In this document: one piece after another, positions 45,159 to 54,188 of the stretch | Layout of the letters: each line of letters begins with the position of its first letter | How positions within the stretch are numbered: the first letter of the stretch is position 1 | Assembly: GCF_013285155.1 (NCBI RefSeq) | Contig: NZ_JABTEL010000001.1 | Coordinates: forward strand, 186,001 to 250,000 | Length of the DNA: 64,000 nucleotides | Source: Winogradskyella undariae | GTDB lineage: Bacteria > Bacteroidota > Bacteroidia > Flavobacteriales > Flavobacteriaceae | Direction of reading: 5' to 3' | Made by a program: the position numbers and the translations under genes | Notes under the pieces: generated by a model | Database searches by the model: none | Seen by the model: the letters and a program-made list of their open reading frames with translations, nothing else | Told to the model about the DNA's origin: nothing

Positions 45159-45187
45159 TTGCCGTTTTAAAATCTTTTATATCTTTG
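45159..45187 (+). promoter_or_regulatory. Promoter of the maltose catabolic operon
   Basis: TTG at 45159-45161 and TATCTTTG at 45180-45187 with an 18-bp spacer match the -33/-7 consensus. It lies just downstream of the lacI-type stop, so the transporter operon need not depend on the regulator's promoter. Expected start about 45194. Confidence 0.6.
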
Positions 45188-45194
45188 TACCATA

Positions 45195-45237
45195 ATCAAA
45201 ACTTATATTTTCACTTCTCAATGAAAAAAGTTTTGAT
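45195..45237. repeat. Inverted repeat containing a 17-mer shared with the susC upstream region
   Basis: ATCAAAACTT (45195-45204) and AAGTTTTGAT (45228-45237) are exact ten-bp arms. The intervening DNA contributes TTATATTTTCACTTCTC (45203-45219), identical to 43866-43882 in front of susC. There it is also flanked by short arms, TAGTTT and AAACTA. The element is in the leader of the transporter operon. Confidence 0.5.
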
Positions 45238-45282
45238 AAGCTAAGCTTGTCAGAATAGTATTAATATTAATATACTATTTTA

Positions 45283-46641
45283 ATGGAAAAGCGTAGATTA
45301 AGTTTCTGGCAGATCTGGAACATGAGTTTTGGATTTCTAGGAATTCAGATGGGTTTTGCCCTTCAAAATGCCAACGCAAGTAGAATACTTCAAATTTTCG
45401 GAGCAGATATCCACGAACTGTCATGGTTTTGGATTATAGCACCCCTTATGGGATTAATCGTTCAGCCTATTGTAGGGCATTGTAGCGATAAAACCTGGGG
45501 AAAATTCGGTCGTAGAAAACCTTATTTTCTAGTCGGTGCTATTTTAGCATCTGTTGGTTTGGTACTTATGCCACAAGCAGATATGTTTATTGCATTTTTA
45601 CCAGCACTTTGGGTTGGAGCAGGAATGTTAATGATTATGGATGCTTCTTTCAATATTGCCATGGAACCTTTCCGTGCTTTAGTAGGAGATAATCTTAGAA
45701 CCGATCAACGTACTGCAGGTTTTAGTATCCAGACAGCTTTAATCGGTTTCGGAGCTGTAATTGGGTCTTGGTTACCTTATGCATTAACCAATTGGTTTGG
45801 TGTTTCAAATGAAACTGTAGCAGGTGTTGTACCAGGAAATTTAATTTGGTCTTTTATTATAGGAGCAGTAATGTTGATTATTTCAATTTTAGTAACTGTG
45901 GTTACGACTAAAGAATATTCACCAGAAGAATTACATGCTTTTGAAAACGAACACCAAGACACTGATAGTCTTAAAATTCCTGTAGAAGAAAAATCTAGTC
46001 TTTTAGATATTTTAGAAGATTTTAAAAAAATGCCAACAACCATGCGCCAATTAAGTTGGGTGCAGTTCTTTTCATGGTTTGGTCTTTTTGGTATGTGGGT
46101 ATTTGCCACACCAGCAATTGCACAACATATTTATGGATTGCCAATTACAGATAGCAGTAGTTCTGCGTATCAAGATGCTGGCGATTGGATAGGTATTTTG
46201 TTTGGTATTTATAATCTTGTATCTGCATTTTATGCTTTCGCATTGCCTTATATCGCTAAGAAAATAGGGAGAAAACGTACCCATTCTATTTCATTAATTA
46301 TTGGTGGACTCGGATTACTTTCCATTTATATTATGCCAGATAAAAATTGGCTTATTATTTCTATGATTGGTATCGGTATTGCTTGGGCAAGTATTTTGGC
46401 TATGCCTTACGCTATTTTAGCCGGTTCTATTTCACCTAAAAAGATGGGGGTTTATATGGGGATTTTTAATTTCTTCATAGTAATTCCACAAATAATTAAC
46501 GCATTAATTGGCGGACCTCTTATAAAATACGCTTATGGTGACCAAGCCATATTTGCATTAGTAATGAGTGGTGTCAGCTTTTTAATCGCTGCAGCTTTAG
46601 TATCAAAAGTAAAAGACGTTGATGACGTTATTCAAAAATAA
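45283..46641 (+). CDS. MFS maltose/oligosaccharide:H+ symporter (SLC45-like)
   Basis: 452 residues, 12 membrane helices. The start LSFWQIWNMSFGFLGIQMGFALQNANASRILQIFGADI and the motif GHCSDKTWGKFGRRKPYFLVGA are the signature of the SLC45/GPH-like maltose transporters found in flavobacterial maltodextrin loci. It brings maltose or short maltodextrins across the inner membrane. Seven bp later comes beta-phosphoglucomutase, then the GH65 phosphorylase, making a transport-and-phosphorolysis unit. Confidence 0.92.
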   Translation: MEKRRLSFWQIWNMSFGFLGIQMGFALQNANASRILQIFGADIHELSWFWIIAPLMGLIVQPIVGHCSDKTWGKFGRRKPYFLVGAILASVGLVLMPQADMFIAFLPALWVGAGMLMIMDASFNIAMEPFRALVGDNLRTDQRTAGFSIQTALIGFGAVIGSWLPYALTNWFGVSNETVAGVVPGNLIWSFIIGAVMLIISILVTVVTTKEYSPEELHAFENEHQDTDSLKIPVEEKSSLLDILEDFKKMPTTMRQLSWVQFFSWFGLFGMWVFATPAIAQHIYGLPITDSSSSAYQDAGDWIGILFGIYNLVSAFYAFALPYIAKKIGRKRTHSISLIIGGLGLLSIYIMPDKNWLIISMIGIGIAWASILAMPYAILAGSISPKKMGVYMGIFNFFIVIPQIINALIGGPLIKYAYGDQAIFALVMSGVSFLIAAALVSKVKDVDDVIQK

Positions 46642-46647
46642 AAGTAA

Positions 46648-47304
46648 ATGAACAAAAAAGGATTCATATTCGATTTAGATGGTGTCATCGTAGATACTGC
46701 AAAATATCACTTTTTAGCGTGGCAACAACTCGCTAAAGGTTTAGGTATAAATTTTACAGAGGAAGAAAATGAACAACTTAAAGGGGTTAGCCGTGTACGT
46801 TCTTTAGAAAAAATATTAGCATGGGGAAATAAAACCATTTCTCAAGAGCTGTTCAATGACCTTATGGGAAAAAAGAATGAAGAATATTTAGGTTACATCG
46901 CAGAAATGGATGAAAGCGAAATATTACCAGATGTACCAAAGGTTTTAAAGTTTCTAAAAGAAAATAAACAACCCATCTCATTAGGCTCGGCAAGTAAAAA
47001 TGCGAGAACAATTTTAGAACGTGTTCATATCATGTCTGATTTCGATGCTATTGTAGATGGAAATGATGTTACAAAAGCAAAACCAGATCCTGAGGTGTTT
47101 TTAATAGCAGCTAAGGAAATTAATATGAAGCCAGAAAATTGTATTGTTTTTGAAGATTCAGTGGCAGGAGTAGAAGCTGCGAACACAGCAAATATGATTT
47201 CTATCGGAATAGGAAGCAAAGCTATTTTAGGTCATGCGGATTATGTATTCAATGATTTTACAGAAATATCAGAAGATTTTTTAAAATCTCTAATAGAAAA
47301 ATAA
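46648..47304 (+). CDS. pgmB: Beta-phosphoglucomutase
   Basis: Converts beta-glucose-1-phosphate from the GH65 phosphorylase to glucose-6-phosphate. 218 residues of the HAD superfamily: FDLDGVIVDT (nucleophile Asp9? counting from Met and acid/base Asp two later), AWQQLAKGLG, KGVSRVRSLE (substrate-specificity loop), SLGSASKNA, KAKPDPEVFL and VFEDSVAGVEAA. The specificity loop with Arg-x-x-Ser-Leu is typical of true beta-PGM rather than generic HAD phosphatases. The order transporter-pgmB-GH65 supports the assignment. Confidence 0.95.
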   Translation: MNKKGFIFDLDGVIVDTAKYHFLAWQQLAKGLGINFTEEENEQLKGVSRVRSLEKILAWGNKTISQELFNDLMGKKNEEYLGYIAEMDESEILPDVPKVLKFLKENKQPISLGSASKNARTILERVHIMSDFDAIVDGNDVTKAKPDPEVFLIAAKEINMKPENCIVFEDSVAGVEAANTANMISIGIGSKAILGHADYVFNDFTEISEDFLKSLIEK

Positions 47305-47348
47305 ATTAAAAATAAGTATCTCGTAAAGAGGTTTAAAATATCATCATA

Positions 47349-49655
47349 ATGAATCTAGATTATATCATACCAAACAATTGGTCAATCTTAGAAGAAGGAT
47401 TCGATCCTCAACAAGTTAAGGCATCAGAAAGTTTGTTTAGTATCGGAAACGGAGCTATGGGACAACGTGCTAATTTTGAAGAACACTATTCAGGACCAAC
47501 ATTTCAAGGTAGTTATATCGCGGGTGTATACTATCCAGATAAAACTAGAGTAGGTTGGTGGAAAAACGGTTATCCAGAATATTTTGCAAAGGTATTAAAT
47601 GCACCAAGTTGGATTGGGATTAATGTTTCTATTAATGGAGAGGCTTTAGATCTTCATACGTGTAAAAATGTAGAAAATTTTAAGCGAGAATTAAACATGA
47701 AAGAAGGTTGGTTGTCAAGAAGTTTTACGGCAACACTTCCAAATGATATAGAAGTAGAAGTCAATGTAAAGCGTTTTTTAAGTTTAGATATAGACGAATT
47801 AGGTGCTATTGATTATTCTGTTAAGCCATTAAATGCAGATGCAACTATAACTTACCAACCTTATTTAGATAGTGGCATCACTAATGAAGATACTAACTGG
47901 GACGATAAGTTTTGGGATACCGTAAAAGTATCTCAAGAAGGTGAAAAAGCGTTTATAGAAGCTAAAACCATGAAAACTGAGTTTTATACCTGTACGTTTA
48001 TGGAATCGCAATTATTTCATAATGGAAATCAAGTAGAAATAGCTTCAGAAAAAGAAGAAACAGATACGACTATTGCATTTTCATATACACAAAAGGTAAC
48101 TAAAGGCGATACATTTTCTATCCATAAATTTGGTGGTTATACAGTAGATCGAAATCTTGATAAAACCGAAGTAATTACGGTAGCAAAATCAACTTTAGAT
48201 AAAGCGACCTTAATAGGATTCACTAAATTATTAGAAGATCAAAAACAAGCATGGGCTAATATTTGGGATACCGCAGATATCACAATAGAAGGCGATGTAA
48301 AAGCACAACAAGGTATTCGTTTTAATATATTTCACTTAAATCAAACCTATTTAGGCACTGATAAAACCTTAAATATTGGTCCAAAAGGGTTTACAGGTGA
48401 AAAATATGGTGGAAGTACGTATTGGGACACAGAAGCGTATTGTATACCATTTTACATGGCAACAAAAGACCAAAGTGTTGCAAGAAATTTATTAGCTTAC
48501 AGACATGATCATTTGCAAAAAGCTATTGAAAATGGTGAAAAATTAGGCTTTAAAAATGGTGCTGCATTGTATCCTATGGTAACGATGAATGGTGAAGAAT
48601 GCCATAATGAATGGGAAATTACATTCGAAGAAATCCATAGAAACGGAGCTATCGCTTTTGCTATTTTTAACTATTATAGATATACTGGAGATTATAGTTA
48701 TATCCCCGAAATGGGATTAGAAGTACTTATTGGTATTGCAAGATTCTGGCATCAACGCGCCACATTCTCTACGAATAAAAATAAGTATGTTATTCTAGGT
48801 GTAACGGGGCCAAACGAATATGAAAATAACGTAAATAATAACTTTTATACCAACTATATCGCGCAATGGTGTATTAAATATGCAGCTCAAAGTATAGAAA
48901 AAGTAGAAGCAGAGTACAGTGCGGACTACACACGTGTAATGGATAAAACCAAGCTATCTAAAGCAGAAGTTAGCGAATGGTTAAATGTTGCTGACAATAT
49001 GTATTTTCCTTATTCTGAAAAACATAATGTATACTTACAGCAAGATGGTTTCTTAGATAAAGAATTAATTACAGTTACAGATTTAGATAAGTCGCAACGT
49101 CCAATTAATCAAAAATGGTCTTGGGATAGAATTCTACGTTCACCATATATAAAACAAGCCGATACACTTCAGGGGATGTATTTCTTTGAAGATGAATTTA
49201 CAACGGAAGAATTAGAGCGTCATTTCGATTTTTATGAACCATTCACCGTTCACGAAAGTTCTTTGTCACCATGTGTACACAGTATTCAGGCGGCTAAGTT
49301 AGACCGAATGGACCAAGCATATACATTCTATTTAAGAACTTCGCGTTTAGATTTAGACGATTATAACCACGAAGTTCACGAAGGATTGCATATTACTTCA
49401 ATGGCAGGAACGTGGATGAGTATTGTAGAAGGTTTTGGAGGTATGCGTGTTAAAAATGACACCTTATCATTTGAACCAAAAATTCCAAAACAATGGGATG
49501 GTTACTCTTTTAAAGTAAATTTTAGACACCAAGTTGTTAAAGTAAGTGTCAATCAAAATGAAACGAAATTCGAATTAGAAGGCGATAAGGATTTACAGAT
49601 TTTTGTCAACGGAAAAGAAGTGACTATCAGTCCTAATAAGTTAATGACGGTGTAA
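47349..49655 (+). CDS. GH65 maltose phosphorylase
   Basis: Phosphorolyses maltose to beta-glucose-1-phosphate and glucose in the cytoplasm. 768 residues, standard for the family, with no signal peptide. Motifs: SLFSIGNGAMGQRANFEE, GFTGEKYGGSTYWDTEAYCIPFY, GEECHNEWEITFEEIHRNGA (general acid Glu, residues ~416-432), GVTGPNEYENNVNNN and YIKQADTLQGMYF. Kojibiose or trehalose specificity cannot be excluded by sequence alone, but pgmB and the maltose transporter upstream favour maltose. Confidence 0.93.
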   Translation: MNLDYIIPNNWSILEEGFDPQQVKASESLFSIGNGAMGQRANFEEHYSGPTFQGSYIAGVYYPDKTRVGWWKNGYPEYFAKVLNAPSWIGINVSINGEALDLHTCKNVENFKRELNMKEGWLSRSFTATLPNDIEVEVNVKRFLSLDIDELGAIDYSVKPLNADATITYQPYLDSGITNEDTNWDDKFWDTVKVSQEGEKAFIEAKTMKTEFYTCTFMESQLFHNGNQVEIASEKEETDTTIAFSYTQKVTKGDTFSIHKFGGYTVDRNLDKTEVITVAKSTLDKATLIGFTKLLEDQKQAWANIWDTADITIEGDVKAQQGIRFNIFHLNQTYLGTDKTLNIGPKGFTGEKYGGSTYWDTEAYCIPFYMATKDQSVARNLLAYRHDHLQKAIENGEKLGFKNGAALYPMVTMNGEECHNEWEITFEEIHRNGAIAFAIFNYYRYTGDYSYIPEMGLEVLIGIARFWHQRATFSTNKNKYVILGVTGPNEYENNVNNNFYTNYIAQWCIKYAAQSIEKVEAEYSADYTRVMDKTKLSKAEVSEWLNVADNMYFPYSEKHNVYLQQDGFLDKELITVTDLDKSQRPINQKWSWDRILRSPYIKQADTLQGMYFFEDEFTTEELERHFDFYEPFTVHESSLSPCVHSIQAAKLDRMDQAYTFYLRTSRLDLDDYNHEVHEGLHITSMAGTWMSIVEGFGGMRVKNDTLSFEPKIPKQWDGYSFKVNFRHQVVKVSVNQNETKFELEGDKDLQIFVNGKEVTISPNKLMTV

Positions 49656-49716
49656 TACTGTAGATTTAGTCGGTAGTTAAGTGCAAACGAAGTACAAAAC
49701 CAAATAAATTTAATAT

Positions 49717-49756
49717 CCTGCAAGGTTTCTAAAACCTTGTAGGTATTTTTTCATAA
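49717..49756 (+). terminator. Terminator-like palindrome after the GH65 gene
   Basis: CCTGCAAGGTTT and AAACCTTGTAGG form a 12-bp stem with one G-U pair, then TATTTTTT. From memory, palindromes of this AAGGTTT/AAACCTT type are dispersed between genes in many flavobacteria, so it may be a mobile-type repeat doubling as a terminator. It splits the operon before the GH31 gene. Confidence 0.75.
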
Positions 49757-49823
49757 TGAAATGAAATAGAATAAATTTTTCGTTGCGTTTGAAAAAATAA
49801 ACCTTGTAATTATAAGTTTTAAT

Positions 49824-52208
49824 ATGAAGCAAATAATTCTATTCTTAGCATGTATATTTTCCTCATTTTTAATTAATGCACAAAATACAGAACGCACATT
49901 TCAATCCTTCGCTTGGGTAAATAAAGGGGTTCCATCTATAAAAGTAAATGATGGTGTTTATATTTTTCAAGCTTATGCTTCAGAAGTGGTAGAAACTTCA
50001 TTTATTCCAAATGGTGAAACTATAAATTCAGATTCTCATGCCGTTATAGCAAAACCTAATTTTTTAATTTTTGAAGTTTTAGAAGGTGAAGAAATTATAG
50101 ATCTTAAAACAGATGGTATTGCTATCAAAATCACTAAAAATCCATTTCAAATTTCATATTACTACAAAGACAAACTCATAACATCTGAAAAAGGAGGTTA
50201 TGTTAAAAACGACAGTCTAGAAACCATAGAATTTAACCTTACTAAAGATGAGGTTTTATATGGAGGAGGCGCAAGAGCTTTAGGTATGAATCGTCGTGGA
50301 TATCGACTTCAGCTTTATAATAGAGCGCATTATGGTTACGAAACCCATAGTGAATTAATGAACTTTACTTTGCCAATTGTATTGTCTTCTAACCAATACA
50401 TGATTCACTTTGATAATGCACCAATTGGTTTCTTAGACTTAGATAGTAAAGGCGATAATACGTTGAAATATGAAACGATTTCAGGACGTAAAACCTATCA
50501 AGTCATCGTAGGGGAGTCTTGGTACGACATCACTAATAATTATACAAATCTAACAGGGAAACAGCCTATGTTGCCACGTTGGGCTTTGGGGAATTTCTCT
50601 AGTCGTTTTGGGTATCATTCGCAGGAAGAAGTAGAAATGACTATCAATAAATTTAAAGAAGAAGAAATTCCGGTTGATGCTATCATTCTAGATTTATATT
50701 GGTTCGGAAAAGACTTAAAAGGAACGATGGGGAATTTGGAAGTCTTCAGAGATTCTTTTCCTGATTTTGAAGGCATGGTAAAACGTCTTAATAATAAAGG
50801 TGTAAAAACCATAACTATTACAGAACCTTTTGTGCTTACTACGTCTAAAAAATGGGAAGAAGCTGTTGAAAAAGATGTTTTAGCTAAAGATTCTATAGGG
50901 AATCCTGCTAAATATGATTTCTATTTCGGAAATACGGGACTCATAGATATATATAAACCCGAAGGCGAAAAATGGTTTTGGAACATCTATAAAGATATCG
51001 CTAATATGGGTGTTGCAGGTATTTGGGGTGATTTAGGAGAGCCAGAAGTACATCCAAGTTGGGTACAACATCATACAGGTTCTGCAGATGAGGTTCATAA
51101 TATTTATGGACACGATTGGGCACGATTAATCCACGAAGGTTATCAACGTGATTTTCCAAATACAAGACCTTTCATTTTAATGCGAGCAGGTTATTCAGGC
51201 TCACAACGCTACGGTATGATTCCATGGTCTGGAGATGTTAACCGAACTTGGGGAGGTTTACAAAGTCAACCTGAAATTGCTCTACAAATGGGAATGCAAG
51301 GTTTGGCTTATATGCATAGTGATTTAGGCGGATTTGCAGGTGCTAATTTAGATGATGAATTATATGTGCGTTGGTTACAATACGGAGTTTTTAACCCTAT
51401 TTTTAGACCACACGCGCAAGAAGACGTACCAAGCGAACCCGTTTTTAGAAGTAAAAAAGCAAAAGCATTGGCCAAAGAAGCAATTACGTTGCGTTATAAA
51501 TTATTGCCATATAATTACAATTTGGTTTATGAAAATAACCAATCTGGTAAACCTTTAATGCGACCTTTGTTTTTTGAAGAAGCGGATAATGTAGCTCTAT
51601 TTAATTATTCAAAAACCTATTTATGGGGAGATGCTATTTTAGTGTCACCAGTTTTGGAAGCTGAGCTTACGGAACAAGAAATCTATTTTCCAAAGGATAA
51701 TGTATGGTTCGATTTTTATACCAATGAAAAAGTAGAAGGTGGACAAAGCAAAACCGTTCAACTAAAAGAAAATACGATTCCAACTTATGTAAGAGCAGGT
51801 GCTTTTATTCCGATGGCAAAACCGATGCAGTCGACAACGGATTTTAATAGTGATAATTTTGAGTTACATTATTATTTCGATTCAAGTACGCCAAAAACTA
51901 CATACAAATTATACAATGATAACGGACTTGAAGCCAATACAGAGAATTTTGAATTATTAGATTTTAAAGCTGCATTTAAAGGGTCTAATCTGCAATTTAA
52001 ATTCGAAACAAGTAAGGATTCTCAGTTTGAATCGAAAACTAAATCAATAGATTTAATTATTCATAATATTCTAGAGAGTCCAAAAAATGTAAAGATTATT
52101 GGTAGTAAAATTCCTTTCTTTTATAATGAAGAAACAAATACATTGATAGTTCCTGTAACTTGGAATACTTCCGAAGTAAAAGAAATTAAAATCAAACTAA
52201 AAAAATAA
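49824..52208 (+). CDS. GH31 alpha-glucosidase, exported
   Basis: 794 residues. A signal peptide (MKQIILFLACIFSSFLINAQ) sends it to the periplasm or beyond. The beta-sandwich N-terminal part (~25-230) includes a galactose-mutarotase-like fold with YGGGARALGMNRRGYRLQLYN. The barrel begins near 250: WALGNFSSRFGYHSQEEV, VDAIILDLYWFG, GIWGDLGEPEVHPS (nucleophile Asp near 402), ILMRAGYSGSQRYGMIPWSGDVNRTWGGL (acid/base Asp near 470). It releases glucose from malto-oligosaccharides. First of four hydrolase genes spaced 2-95 bp apart. Confidence 0.92.
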   Translation: MKQIILFLACIFSSFLINAQNTERTFQSFAWVNKGVPSIKVNDGVYIFQAYASEVVETSFIPNGETINSDSHAVIAKPNFLIFEVLEGEEIIDLKTDGIAIKITKNPFQISYYYKDKLITSEKGGYVKNDSLETIEFNLTKDEVLYGGGARALGMNRRGYRLQLYNRAHYGYETHSELMNFTLPIVLSSNQYMIHFDNAPIGFLDLDSKGDNTLKYETISGRKTYQVIVGESWYDITNNYTNLTGKQPMLPRWALGNFSSRFGYHSQEEVEMTINKFKEEEIPVDAIILDLYWFGKDLKGTMGNLEVFRDSFPDFEGMVKRLNNKGVKTITITEPFVLTTSKKWEEAVEKDVLAKDSIGNPAKYDFYFGNTGLIDIYKPEGEKWFWNIYKDIANMGVAGIWGDLGEPEVHPSWVQHHTGSADEVHNIYGHDWARLIHEGYQRDFPNTRPFILMRAGYSGSQRYGMIPWSGDVNRTWGGLQSQPEIALQMGMQGLAYMHSDLGGFAGANLDDELYVRWLQYGVFNPIFRPHAQEDVPSEPVFRSKKAKALAKEAITLRYKLLPYNYNLVYENNQSGKPLMRPLFFEEADNVALFNYSKTYLWGDAILVSPVLEAELTEQEIYFPKDNVWFDFYTNEKVEGGQSKTVQLKENTIPTYVRAGAFIPMAKPMQSTTDFNSDNFELHYYFDSSTPKTTYKLYNDNGLEANTENFELLDFKAAFKGSNLQFKFETSKDSQFESKTKSIDLIIHNILESPKNVKIIGSKIPFFYNEETNTLIVPVTWNTSEVKEIKIKLKK

Positions 52209-52212
52209 ACGA

Positions 52213-54093
52213 ATGCACATAAAAAATCTTATCTTAATTGCTCTTGTTTTTACGGTGTTTGTCGGTTGTAAAAATGAAGTAAAAGAATCGCCAAAATCAG
52301 AAGTAATTAAAACGGAAATGAAGAAAAAGGAAGTCGTTTATCAGGTTTTTACACGTTTGTTTGGAAACACAAATACCACCAATAAACCTTGGGGAACTTT
52401 GGAAGAGAATGGTGTTGGGAAGTTTAATGATTTTACAAATAAAGCTTTAGCTGAAATTAAAGATTTAGGAGTCACTCACATTTGGTACACAGGTGTTCCG
52501 CATCATGATGTGATTACAGATTACACTAAATATGGCATTTCAAATGACGATCCAGATATTGTAAAAGGAAGAGCAGGTTCACCATATGCGGTAAAGGATT
52601 ATTATAATGTAAATCCGGATTTAGCGATAAATATTGATCATAGATTACTAGAATTTGAAAACTTAATAAAGCGTTCTCATGAAGCAGGATTAAAAGTGAT
52701 TATTGATATAGTGCCTAATCACGTGGCTCGTAATTACCAAAGTTTATCCAACCCTGAGGGTGTTACCGATTTTGGAGCAGAAGATGATAAAACCAAAACT
52801 TACGACGTTAATAATAACTTTTATTACAATCCAGGTGAAGCTTTTAAAGTACCCAAATGGAAAAATGGTTACCAACCTTTAGGTGGTGAAAAAACAGTTT
52901 TAGCAGACAGTAAGTTTGAAGAGATTCCGGCAAAATGGACTGGAAATGGCTCAAGAGCATCGCAACCAGATATGAATGATTGGTACGAAACCGTAAAGGT
53001 TAATTACGGAATTAGTCCAGATGGGAGAAAAGACTTTGACGAATTGCCAGATGGTTTTGAGAATGAAAATTACAAAAAACATTATGAATTTTGGAGTGAT
53101 AAAATTGTTCCTAGTTCATGGATAAAATTTAAAGATATCGCTCTGTATTGGACAGAAAAAGGTATTGATGGTTTTCGTTATGATATGGCAGAAATGGTGC
53201 CTGTGGAGTTTTGGAGTTATATGAATTCTCATATAAAAATGAAAAATCCAGATGCCTTTTTATTAGCTGAGGTTTACAATCCAAGTTTATATAGAGATTA
53301 TATTAAAAGAGGTAAAATGGACTATCTCTACGATAAAGTTCAGTTGTACGATACATTAAAAAACGTGGTGCAAGGTCACGGAAGTACAAATAATATTCCA
53401 CCAATTTTAAATGAATTGCGTGATATTGAACACCACATGCTTCACTTTTTAGAAAACCATGATGAGCAACGTATTGCAAGTCCCGAATTTGCAGGCAGTG
53501 CAGTTAAAGGAAAACCTGCAATGGTGGTTTCTGCAACTTCGTCTACAGCACCAACGATGATTTATTTTGGACAAGAATTAGGAGAGCCAGGAGCAGAAGA
53601 TTTAGGTTTTGGAGATCCAAGCCGAACCTCTATTTTTGATTATGGATCTGTGCCAAGTCAAGTGCGTTGGGTAAATGATTATTGGTTTGATGGCGGACAA
53701 TCTACTGAAGCAGAAAAAGAACTTCGTGATTTTTATAAGCGTTTATTAAACTTCACCATTAATAGTTCTGCATTGATGGGAGATTATCAAGATATTCAAT
53801 GGTATAATCAAGAACATACGGAATGGTATAACGATAAAGTATTGTCTTTTGTGCGTTGGAGTGAAGATGAGAAGTTGATTATTATTTCAAATTTTAATGC
53901 AGATAATGCGTACGGATTTGAGTTGCAGTTACCTGAAGATTTAGTTCAGAAATTAAAGCTTCAAGATGGAGAATACGAAGTAAAAGATCAATTATACAAT
54001 ACCTATACTTCAACATTAAAAGTTGTAAATGGTAAGGCTGAAGTAAGAATTGATGTGAAACCTTTAGAGTCTTTCATCTTAAAAATCAAATAA
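52213..54093 (+). CDS. GH13 alpha-amylase-family lipoprotein
   Basis: 626 residues with a lipoprotein signal (LILIALVFTVFVGC, Cys at 19). The GH13 conserved regions are complete: VIIDIVPNHVARNY (I), GIDGFRYDMAEM with nucleophile Asp near 322 (II), FLLAEVYNPSL with acid Glu near 352 (III) and FLENHDEQR with Asp near 416 (IV). GQELGEPGAEDLGFG follows. The full motif set indicates an active enzyme, probably a periplasmic or surface amylase/neopullulanase on maltodextrins. It starts 4 bp after the GH31 stop. Confidence 0.9.
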   Translation: MHIKNLILIALVFTVFVGCKNEVKESPKSEVIKTEMKKKEVVYQVFTRLFGNTNTTNKPWGTLEENGVGKFNDFTNKALAEIKDLGVTHIWYTGVPHHDVITDYTKYGISNDDPDIVKGRAGSPYAVKDYYNVNPDLAINIDHRLLEFENLIKRSHEAGLKVIIDIVPNHVARNYQSLSNPEGVTDFGAEDDKTKTYDVNNNFYYNPGEAFKVPKWKNGYQPLGGEKTVLADSKFEEIPAKWTGNGSRASQPDMNDWYETVKVNYGISPDGRKDFDELPDGFENENYKKHYEFWSDKIVPSSWIKFKDIALYWTEKGIDGFRYDMAEMVPVEFWSYMNSHIKMKNPDAFLLAEVYNPSLYRDYIKRGKMDYLYDKVQLYDTLKNVVQGHGSTNNIPPILNELRDIEHHMLHFLENHDEQRIASPEFAGSAVKGKPAMVVSATSSTAPTMIYFGQELGEPGAEDLGFGDPSRTSIFDYGSVPSQVRWVNDYWFDGGQSTEAEKELRDFYKRLLNFTINSSALMGDYQDIQWYNQEHTEWYNDKVLSFVRWSEDEKLIIISNFNADNAYGFELQLPEDLVQKLKLQDGEYEVKDQLYNTYTSTLKVVNGKAEVRIDVKPLESFILKIK

Positions 54094-54124
54094 AGTCCTA
54101 GCCGGTCTTACAATAATAAACAAT

Positions 54125-54174
54125 CGTCACTTCGAGTGAATTTGAAAAGTATGAACAAATTTATATCGAGAAGT
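54125..54174 (+). repeat. Intergenic repeat element with CACTTCGAG/CGAGAAGT ends
   Basis: The stretch begins GTCACTTCGAGTG and ends TATCGAGAAGT; the termini ACTTC and GAAGT are complementary. From memory, elements of this form are widespread between flavobacterial genes. Shorter look-alikes (the CACTTCTC segments) lie at 43873 and 45213. Confidence 0.5.
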
Positions 54175-54188
54175 AATAATAAAAACAC

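Noticed and set aside
45777-46109. Minus-strand open frame of 110 codons inside the maltose transporter gene
   Set aside because: The plus-strand frame has strong MFS motifs through this stretch; the antisense frame is an artefact of codon bias.
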